A model generated the notes under the pieces. That model made no database searches. It was not told where the DNA came from and saw only the letters and a list, made by a program, of their open reading frames with translations. A DNA stretch of 6,224 nt, from the NCBI GenBank assembly GCA_024256265.1, contig JACGUK010000059.1:1-6224 (forward strand), given 5' to 3'. This document shows positions 1 through 4,982 of this stretch, piece after piece (position 1 is the first letter of the stretch; every line of letters begins with the position of its first letter). A program made the position numbers and the translations under genes. Origin of the DNA: an archaeon. GTDB lineage: Archaea > Thermoproteota > Nitrososphaeria > Nitrososphaerales > JACAEJ01.

Positions 1-290
1 TAAGAGTCCTTCAGGTACAGGTTGAGGAGGTTAAAGAGTTGGATGGGTATGAGAGCTTTATGCGCATAGTGAAGGTAGTTGAGCACGTAAGAAGTTTAGC
101 AGAAAACCTTCCTTTAAGCAATGCCATCGCTAAGGCTCAAATCACATACAAGGATTATCCTAAAGTGGTCTCAGTTATAGCTGAAGCAGCCTCATCAAAT
201 AGACTCATAAGATTAGAGGAAAAAGCAGGCACAGAAGCCAAGTATACAAATGTCGAACTTGGATTTGAGCTTGGCATGATGTTTTATTGA
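1..290 (+). CDS. Unrecognised protein, C-terminal fragment (5' end outside window)
   Basis: The frame is open from the window edge (first full codon at position 3) to a TGA at 288-290, so 95 C-terminal residues are visible. A TTG at 39 could serve as a start, but the upstream codons continue without a stop as a Val/Glu-rich stretch (VLQVQVEEVKEL), so a protein entering from outside the window is more likely than an 83-residue one. The visible part looks soluble: a probable amphipathic helix (ESFMRIVKVVEHVRSLAE), then a segment that could be helix-turn-helix or winged-helix-like (about YKDYPKVVSVIAEAASSNRL), then a short polar strand region and the hydrophobic end FELGMMFY. There is no cysteine, no membrane segment and no catalytic motif I can name. 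I do not recognise the family; the winged-helix reading is a guess from secondary-structure pattern only. It converges on the nucleotidyltransferase gene, leaving 40 bp between stops. Confidence 0.6.
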   Translation, partial: RVLQVQVEEVKELDGYESFMRIVKVVEHVRSLAENLPLSNAIAKAQITYKDYPKVVSVIAEAASSNRLIRLEEKAGTEAKYTNVELGFELGMMFY

Positions 291-330
291 GATAAAAGGA
301 GAGCATAGCTAAGGTAAGCCAAATTTTGAA

Positions 331-1050
331 TCAAAGTATATCTCCTAATTTATCCAGATACTTCTTATAAACTTCAATATAGCCTCTCTTATCCCCTATA
401 TCTATAAAGCTACCTTTAGCGTTATAACCATATATTCTCTCTTTTTCCTCTATAGCCTTATCAAAGGCAAAATTCATTCCAAACCTAGTATCCTTTGGTA
501 TATAGTTTAGAAACTTTGGCTCCATGACATAACAACCAATGTTAATGAGACCCTCTATGCTGGGCTTCTCTCTCCATCTCTTAACCAGTCCATTTTCATC
601 AATATCTATGAAACCATACTTTAGAGTAGTTTTATATGGAACTAACGCTATAGTAGCCAGTGCCTTCTTCTCATTATGAAAGTCTATCATATCTTTAACA
701 TCAAAATCATAAATCGAATCTCCATAGACACATAGAAAAGTTCCATCTATGAATTTCTCTGCACTCTTCAGCTGACCTGCTGTTCCCATAGGAGTATTTG
801 TCCTTGCATAGGTAATCTTAACGCCCAATTCTTTCCCGTCTTTGAAATAATCTTCTATTATCCTTCTCAGATAGCCCACACAGATAACTATCTCTGTTAT
901 GCCATTTTTACAAAGCCAAGATATCAAGTGCTCAAGAACGGGCTTATCGCCTAATGGCAACATAGGCTTGGGCATGAAGAGGGTGTATGGACGAAGCCTC
1001 GTTCCAAGACCACCAGCTAGAATTACAGCTTTCAGATTTTTTCTAGCCAT
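331..1050 (-). CDS. Sugar-phosphate nucleotidyltransferase (NTP_transferase family, short form)
   Basis: This enzyme condenses a sugar 1-phosphate with an NTP to give an NDP-sugar and pyrophosphate, in the cytosol. The 239-residue protein carries the family signature at its N-terminus: GGLGTR at residues 13-18 (nucleotide and phosphate binding), PKPMLPLG at 27-34 with Lys28, MGTAG at 88-92, YGDS at 109-112 with the metal-binding Asp111, REKP at 160-163, NIGCYV at 170-175 and FIDIGD at 215-220 with the probable second metal ligand Asp217. It ends just after the catalytic domain, with no left-handed beta-helix or acetyltransferase domain. It resembles mannose-1-phosphate guanylyltransferase/GCD1-like (COG1208) and RmlA-like proteins; nucleotide and sugar specificity cannot be read from the motifs. 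It lies 40 nt downstream of galT on the same strand, so a UTP:glucose-1-phosphate role is attractive but is inference. The ATG at 1050 is supported by a GGTGA Shine-Dalgarno sequence with a 10-nt spacer. Family call is firm, substrate is not. Confidence 0.93.
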   Translation of the reverse strand: MARKNLKAVILAGGLGTRLRPYTLFMPKPMLPLGDKPVLEHLISWLCKNGITEIVICVGYLRRIIEDYFKDGKELGVKITYARTNTPMGTAGQLKSAEKFIDGTFLCVYGDSIYDFDVKDMIDFHNEKKALATIALVPYKTTLKYGFIDIDENGLVKRWREKPSIEGLINIGCYVMEPKFLNYIPKDTRFGMNFAFDKAIEEKERIYGYNAKGSFIDIGDKRGYIEVYKKYLDKLGDIL

Positions 1051-1060
1051 AATTTTGGAC

Positions 1061-1065
1061 TCACC
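1061..1065 (-). promoter_or_regulatory. Shine-Dalgarno sequence of the nucleotidyltransferase gene
   Basis: Read on the minus strand, the gap between galT and the next gene contains AAGGTGAG, whose GGTGA core matches the archaeal anti-Shine-Dalgarno sequence (complement GGAGGTGATC). The spacer to the ATG at 1050 is 10 nt. This fits an internal operon gene translated from a shared mRNA, in contrast with the apparently leaderless first gene galT. Confidence 0.7.
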
Positions 1066-1090
1066 TTATTTTGAAAGATCAAATCTGTCA

Positions 1091-2131
1091 TCAAAAAATG
1101 CCAACGAGCTTGGCGACCTCTTTTCTAGAAGCGCTACCAAGCAATTCAGCCGCTCGCTCTGGTGAAAACTGACTTATGTATGTATTAGTGCCTCTCTCAA
1201 AACCGTTCCATCTCTTGATTTGAGGATAGACCTCTATGTGCCAATGAAGTTGCCTTGTAGTCTTTTTCTCAGAAGATATATGAAATATCATGCTGAATGA
1301 CGGTTCATTTAGAGCGTTGAATAAGCCACCTAGGGTTGATCTAAGGATCAATGCCAAATCTTTGATCTCTTTTTGAGTAATTCTAAGGATGCTAGTTTGA
1401 TGTTTCTTTGGGAAGATCCAATACTCAAAAGCGTGTGATGGAGCCCAAGGGCAGAAGGCAATAAAATGATCCGTGGTGAGAATCTGTCTCGGGCCACCTG
1501 ATTCAACGCGCAATACATTACACATGGGGCAAATCCCCAATTCACGCATAGATTTTTGCACCTTGGATGCTTCTTGCTCTATAACAGGGGGCAAGCGAGG
1601 CAAGGTAATTATCTGAAGATGTGGATGTTCGATTAAAGCACCTGCTTCTTTTCCATGATTTGCAAAGATAGAGACGTAAGACACGTTTTTTTGACTGTAT
1701 AGCCATCTAACTCTATCTTGGACTACTGAGAGTACGTTTACCCACTGGTCTAAGCTCATCTTTGAAAAAAATTCATCGTGTTTTGGTGTAGCTACAACAA
1801 TGTAATGGTAACCATAAGCAGGTTCAAGATAAAGAGGCTCGTCACCGTAAGCAATAGCAACATCAGGAGCTACCACAGGGAATTTATCAGGAAAAACCCT
1901 TACACACCAATCTTTAACGATCTCTCCTTCTGTATCAGTGAGCTTAATAAGGGTTCCTTCTCTCTGAACAAGTACAAGTTCTGCCGGTAGAGTCATAGTC
2001 TCATGACCTGGACAGTAAGGGCATTCTTTACTGATCTCTTCTTCAATCCTAAGATCTATAGGGCGTTTAGTCACATCTTTCTTGATTATTGCAAGTCTAT
2101 CTGTAAAGTAATCTTTTCTAAGCTCGCCCAA
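1091..2131 (-). CDS. galT: Galactose-1-phosphate uridylyltransferase family protein (GalT)
   Basis: GalT transfers UMP between UDP-glucose and galactose 1-phosphate through a uridylyl-histidine intermediate (Leloir pathway, cytosol). The 346-residue protein has the usual length and two HIT-like halves. The first half holds a zinc CxxC (Cys37, Cys40), His118, and the active-site block NHGKEAG...EHPHLQ with His169-Pro-His171-x-Gln173; by family homology His171 is the nucleophile and Cys37/Cys40/His118/His169 bind zinc. The second half holds a further CxxC (Cys201, Cys204), His244 and HWH at 296-298, consistent with a second metal site. The start is TTG at 2131: it is the only start codon before the conserved LRKDYFTDRLAII, and an in-frame TAA lies two codons upstream. 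A TATA-like box 25 bp away suggests a leaderless mRNA. It leads a two-gene unit with the nucleotidyltransferase. Related HIT-fold nucleotide-sugar phosphorylases or transferases with other substrates cannot be excluded, since no galK or galE is visible here. Confidence 0.92.
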   Translation of the reverse strand: MGELRKDYFTDRLAIIKKDVTKRPIDLRIEEEISKECPYCPGHETMTLPAELVLVQREGTLIKLTDTEGEIVKDWCVRVFPDKFPVVAPDVAIAYGDEPLYLEPAYGYHYIVVATPKHDEFFSKMSLDQWVNVLSVVQDRVRWLYSQKNVSYVSIFANHGKEAGALIEHPHLQIITLPRLPPVIEQEASKVQKSMRELGICPMCNVLRVESGGPRQILTTDHFIAFCPWAPSHAFEYWIFPKKHQTSILRITQKEIKDLALILRSTLGGLFNALNEPSFSMIFHISSEKKTTRQLHWHIEVYPQIKRWNGFERGTNTYISQFSPERAAELLGSASRKEVAKLVGIF

Positions 2132-2152
2132 ACCTTATCCTAGTTATTTTAT

Positions 2153-2159
2153 GTATAAA
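2153..2159 (-). promoter_or_regulatory. TATA-like box of galT (probable leaderless promoter)
   Basis: On the minus strand the sequence reads TCTTTATACAT, with TTTATAC as an archaeal TATA-like element. Its centre (about 2156) is 25 bp from the first base of the galT TTG codon at 2131. Archaeal transcription usually starts about 25 bp downstream of the box, so transcription would begin at or next to the start codon. No clear purine-rich BRE is visible upstream of the box. Confidence 0.55.
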
Positions 2160-2175
2160 GATTAATAGTCTTTAT
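2155..2175. promoter_or_regulatory. 21-bp near-perfect palindrome between divergent genes (candidate operator)
   Basis: ATAAAGA (2155-2161) and TCTTTAT (2169-2175) are exact inverted repeats around TTAATAG. The inner bases also pair except for one T/G position, giving 21 bp with a single mismatch pair and a central A. The palindrome overlaps the galT TATA-like box on the minus strand and places the same TCTTTAT half on the plus strand facing the GH57 gene. A dimeric regulator bound here could shut both directions. AT-rich DNA makes palindromes more frequent by chance, so the operator role is inferred. Confidence 0.4.
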
Positions 2176-2230
2176 GGAAAAAAATCATTCAGACTGTAGA
2201 AAGTAAAAATGGATGTTTGGGAGTGTATTG

Positions 2231-2296
2231 ATGAAGATTGTAAAAAGTTTGAGATTTTATGCTTATAAAGGCGTGGAAACATCCACTATCGGATGA
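2231..2296 (+). CDS. Possible 21-residue leader peptide upstream of the GH57 gene
   Basis: An ATG at 2231 opens a 21-codon frame, ending in TGA at 2294-2296, that translates to MKIVKSLRFYAYKGVETSTIG. It is preceded by GGGAG (2219-2223) with a 7-nt spacer, the best Shine-Dalgarno sequence in the divergent region. Its frame differs from that of the GH57 gene; it overlaps the first residues of the longest GH57 reading and stops 4 nt before an in-frame GH57 ATG at 2301. It may be a translated leader coupled to that downstream start, a remnant of a frameshifted original N-terminus, or chance. The peptide is basic and aromatic at its N-terminal half and has no recognisable family. Confidence 0.3.
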   Translation: MKIVKSLRFYAYKGVETSTIG

Positions 2297-3614
2297 AAAA
2301 ATGATCAGTCCGGAGAAGCAAGTAAGAGATGCCCATGTGGACAGTAAGCATATCTGCCTTTCTTTAATTATTCATCAACCTATAAGACTTAACAGAACCT
2401 TTCCTTATGAGAGGGCAAAAAGGATGGCAGAAGGAGCATCTCTAATGGATAGGTACTTTGACGATAAGTTAAACTACGAAGTTTTTACTAAGTTCTTGAA
2501 GAAATGCTACAACCCAACTCTTAACGCTTTGCTGGAGATGATAGATTCTACCGGAGAATCTGAAAAGCCGTTTAAACTATCTCTTTGTTTAAGCGGGCTT
2601 TTTGTTGAACAGGCGATAAAGTACAATCCTGAATTGATAGAGCTTTTGAGGAAGCTGGTTGCTACAAAGCACGTTGAGATTCTTGGAGGGAATTACTACT
2701 ATTCATTGGCTAGCGTTTACCCAGGCGATATGATAGAATTTATTGAACAAGTCAGACAGCATCGTGAACTCATGAAGAAATTGTTCGGAATGGAACCAAA
2801 CGTTTTCGAGAATACCGAGCTTATTTACAACGACTCAGTGGCAAAAGCTGTAGAGAGAATTGGTTATGAAGGTATTTTGACAGAAGAAGTAGACTATGTT
2901 CTTGAGTGGAAATCTCCCAATTATGTATATTCCTCACCAGGGGATAAGGGACTCAAGCTGCTCTTTAGGCATCATAGACTGTCTGATGATATAAGGTTCA
3001 GATTCTCCAATAAGGCATGGGATAAATTCCCTTTGACGGCTGAAAAGTTTTGTAATTGGCTTGCTGCTACGCCTGGAGATGTTATATCAATTGCTTTAGA
3101 GATAGAGACCTTTGGCGAATATAATCATGAGGATACAGGGATATTTGAATTTCTAAAGGATTTGCCTATAGAGATAGCTAAAAGAGACGATCTAAGGTGG
3201 AGCATGCCAACAGAAATCATAAGAAATGTTCAATCAATTAGAACCATCATAGTTCCAGAGGTTAGGACTATGTCATGGGCAGATAATAAGGATATGAGTC
3301 TATGGTTAGAAAATTCCATGCAAAGGATAAGCTTCGATAGAATTTTGAATTTAGCGCCTTATATAAAAGAAATTAATGATGCGGGCATTACAAAGATATG
3401 GAGGTTCTTTCAACAGAGCGATCTTTTGCTTTATATGTCCACTAAAGAAGAAATAGAATTAGCACAACCATATTATAGCCATTATAGTTCTCCTGCTGAA
3501 GCCTTTGCCGTATTTAATTCAGCCTACACAGATTTTGAAGGAAAGGTAGCCACTATAGTTCAAAGAATAAGAAAGTCAAAGATTCAGCAAACCTCAACAG
3601 CGTCTTATGGCTAA
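2259..3614 (+). CDS. GH57 alpha-amylase-like protein with altered catalytic motifs
   Basis: The 451-residue protein follows the GH57 alpha-amylase pattern through most of its length: motif 1 HQPIRLN (39-45), YFDD (66-69), KCYNP (82-86), the motif 2 region ILGGNYYYSLAS (141-152), motif 3 FENTELIYN (183-191) with the expected nucleophile Glu187, SPNYVY (219-224), RLSDDIRFRFSN (240-251) and motif 4 EIETFGEYN (281-289). It has no signal peptide or membrane segment, so it should act inside the cell on alpha-glucan if active. Compared with the usual motif 4 DYETFGEH, the expected general-acid Asp is Glu281 (GAG at 3099-3101); motif 2 has GGNYYY where ETYYH is usual; motif 5 reads QQSDLLLYM where QTSDHFYYM is usual. 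ATG 2259 is the first possible start, 6 nt after an in-frame TGA, but has no Shine-Dalgarno sequence. ATG 2301 (Met15) follows GGATGA and is my preferred alternative, since the first 14 residues look non-conserved. apgM follows after 15 nt. Family call is firm; catalytic activity is uncertain. Confidence 0.88.
   Translation: MLIKAWKHPLSDEKMISPEKQVRDAHVDSKHICLSLIIHQPIRLNRTFPYERAKRMAEGASLMDRYFDDKLNYEVFTKFLKKCYNPTLNALLEMIDSTGESEKPFKLSLCLSGLFVEQAIKYNPELIELLRKLVATKHVEILGGNYYYSLASVYPGDMIEFIEQVRQHRELMKKLFGMEPNVFENTELIYNDSVAKAVERIGYEGILTEEVDYVLEWKSPNYVYSSPGDKGLKLLFRHHRLSDDIRFRFSNKAWDKFPLTAEKFCNWLAATPGDVISIALEIETFGEYNHEDTGIFEFLKDLPIEIAKRDDLRWSMPTEIIRNVQSIRTIIVPEVRTMSWADNKDMSLWLENSMQRISFDRILNLAPYIKEINDAGITKIWRFFQQSDLLLYMSTKEEIELAQPYYSHYSSPAEAFAVFNSAYTDFEGKVATIVQRIRKSKIQQTSTASYG
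2261..2270 (+). promoter_or_regulatory. TATA-like element near the GH57 start
   Basis: GCTTATAAAG has a good archaeal TATA core (TTATAAAG). Its centre at about 2266 predicts a transcript start near 2291-2293, which would exclude the ATG at 2259 and leave the in-frame ATG at 2301 with a leader of about 8-10 nt. It competes with the model in which transcription begins further upstream at the palindrome and includes the leader ORF; the sequence does not decide between them. Confidence 0.3.
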
Positions 3615-3629
3615 GAATGATGATGAGTT

Positions 3630-4892
3630 ATGAGTAAAATGATTTATGTTCTTCTCGATGGCGTAGGCGATAGACCTGACCCTAGGTTAAATTATGTTAC
3701 ACCCCTTGAAGCGGCTTATACACCATATCTAGACTCTTTAGCAAGAAAAGGTATCAGTGGTCTTGTCTACACTGTGGGTAAAGATATCTCGCCTGAATCA
3801 GACATAGCTGTCTTCCATATGCTTGGCTATGAATTCAAAGAAGGTTACGCTGGAAGGGGAGTCGTAGAGGTTATTGGTTCAGGAATTCATTTTAAAGATG
3901 GAGACCTTGCTCTAAGGGCTAATTTTGCCACCATTGATAAAGATATGATCATAGATAGAAGGGCTGGGAGAGACTTATCAAATGAAGAAGCAAAGGTACT
4001 TGCAGAATCTATCAATAAGCAAGTAAAACTATCTTACCCAAAGACTTCTTTTGAATTTTTATCAACTGTAGCCCATAGAGCAACTTTAGTGATCAGAGCA
4101 GAAGGTATAGCACTATCATCAAATATATCCAATTCAGATCCAGCATACTTAAGGTTAGAAGGTGTTGGAATTGCAAAGGCAGAGAAGGGAGTTTTGAAGT
4201 TACAGAGAGTTCAAGCCTTAGATGATAGATTTGAAACAAAGCTCTCTGCCGATCTAGTCAACGAATTCACTGAAAAATCGATAGAAATCTTAATGGATCG
4301 TCCTGTAAATTTGTCTAGGGAGAGATCTGGCAAGAAGCCTGCCAATGCTGTATTATTAAGAGATGCTGGCAATTCTTTACCCAAGCTTAAGAGACTTAAT
4401 GAGAAGTATGGCTTAAAATTTGCATGCCTACTAGATATGCCTGTAGAAAGAGGCATAGCTAGACTAACAGGTATGGTAGAGATTGAAGCTGGCGGAATTA
4501 AAGATTATGAAATCAAGGCGAAAAAGATTGCTGAATCGCTAGAGAATTATGATTGCATCTATGTGCACATAAAGGGACCTGATGAGCCTGGACACGATGG
4601 AGATGCCATTCTGAAGAAGAAAGTAATAGAAGACATTGACTCAAAGTTTTTCGGAAATTTGTTAAAGCTTGTCAATCCAGATGAAGTCATAATTGCTGTA
4701 TCTGCAGATCACTCAACACCCTGTCAGATAAAGAGCCATAGTGAAGACCCAGTACCATTGCTCATATCTGGAAGCAATATAGTCAAAGATGGTACATGCA
4801 GATTCACTGAGAAGGATGCATCGAAAGGTAGCTTAAAGACCTTAATGGGTGTGAAAGTTCTACCTTTAATAATCTCTTTAGCAAGAAAGTGA
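3630..4892 (+). CDS. apgM: 2,3-bisphosphoglycerate-independent phosphoglycerate mutase, archaeal type
   Basis: ApgM interconverts 3-phosphoglycerate and 2-phosphoglycerate without a bisphosphoglycerate cofactor, in cytosolic glycolysis and gluconeogenesis. It is a metal-dependent alkaline-phosphatase-superfamily enzyme with a phosphoserine intermediate. The 420-residue protein is of normal length for the archaeal family and collinear with it: LLDGVGDRP (8-16) with metal ligand Asp10, LEAAYTPYLDSLA (26-38), SPESDIAV (54-61) with the predicted nucleophile Ser57, RRAGRDLSNEE beginning around residue 111, KGPDEPGHDGD (315-325) with Asp318 and His322, and SADHSTP (358-364) with Asp360 and His361, followed by His370. 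All expected catalytic positions look intact. The ATG at 3630 fits the conserved N-terminus; Met4 at 3639 is an alternative. Only a weak GATGAG lies upstream, and the GH57 stop is 15 nt away, so translation may be coupled and the two genes probably share an mRNA. The pairing suggests sugar-polymer use feeding the lower glycolytic segment. Confidence 0.95.
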   Translation: MSKMIYVLLDGVGDRPDPRLNYVTPLEAAYTPYLDSLARKGISGLVYTVGKDISPESDIAVFHMLGYEFKEGYAGRGVVEVIGSGIHFKDGDLALRANFATIDKDMIIDRRAGRDLSNEEAKVLAESINKQVKLSYPKTSFEFLSTVAHRATLVIRAEGIALSSNISNSDPAYLRLEGVGIAKAEKGVLKLQRVQALDDRFETKLSADLVNEFTEKSIEILMDRPVNLSRERSGKKPANAVLLRDAGNSLPKLKRLNEKYGLKFACLLDMPVERGIARLTGMVEIEAGGIKDYEIKAKKIAESLENYDCIYVHIKGPDEPGHDGDAILKKKVIEDIDSKFFGNLLKLVNPDEVIIAVSADHSTPCQIKSHSEDPVPLLISGSNIVKDGTCRFTEKDASKGSLKTLMGVKVLPLIISLARK

Positions 4893-4893
4893 C

Positions 4894-4906
4894 TTTGTTT
4901 ATCTTT
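4894..4906 (+). terminator. T-rich tract after apgM, candidate archaeal terminator
   Basis: TTTGTTTATCTTT begins 2 nt after the apgM stop. Archaeal RNA polymerase can terminate at U-rich tracts without a hairpin, and this lies in a convergent gap where termination is expected. I see no convincing stem-loop next to it. Confidence 0.35.
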
Positions 4907-4957
4907 AATCTAAAAATATTTAACTTCCTAATATAATCTGCTTAAAATAGATATAAT

Positions 4958-4964
4958 AAAAAAA
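4958..4964 (-). terminator. T7 tract after the LysA-like gene, candidate terminator
   Basis: Seven A residues on the plus strand give T7 on the minus strand, about 18-25 nt beyond the stop of the decarboxylase gene at 4983 and continuing into an AT-rich run. This fits an archaeal oligo-T terminator for the minus-strand gene. No strong hairpin precedes it. Confidence 0.4.
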
Positions 4965-4982
4965 TTAATGTGATGAGCTAAG

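Noticed and set aside
304..312. A short inverted repeat AGCATAGCT in the 40-bp gap between the first two genes.
   Set aside because: The stem is only 3 bp and it is not followed by a T tract on either strand, so it is not a convincing terminator.
899..1165. An 88-codon plus-strand open frame across the start of the nucleotidyltransferase gene.
   Set aside because: It lies antisense to conserved coding sequence on the minus strand (GGLGTR region and galT C-terminus), and its translation shows no family features.
4211..4456. An 81-codon minus-strand open frame inside apgM.
   Set aside because: It is antisense to a continuous conserved apgM reading frame, with no start signal or recognisable product.
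3734..4888. A 15-bp exact direct repeat (CTCTTTAGCAAGAAA) at 3734-3748 and 4874-4888, near both ends of apgM.
   Set aside because: Both copies encode the same short peptide SLARK in frame. With no flanking mobile-element signs, coincidence of common codons in a helix motif is the simplest explanation.
4917..4949. A possible stem between TATTTAA (about 4917-4923) and TTAAAATA (4942-4949) in the convergent gap.
   Set aside because: The pairing is all A-T, needs a bulge and has an 18-nt loop, so it would be unstable; the T-rich tracts explain termination without it.
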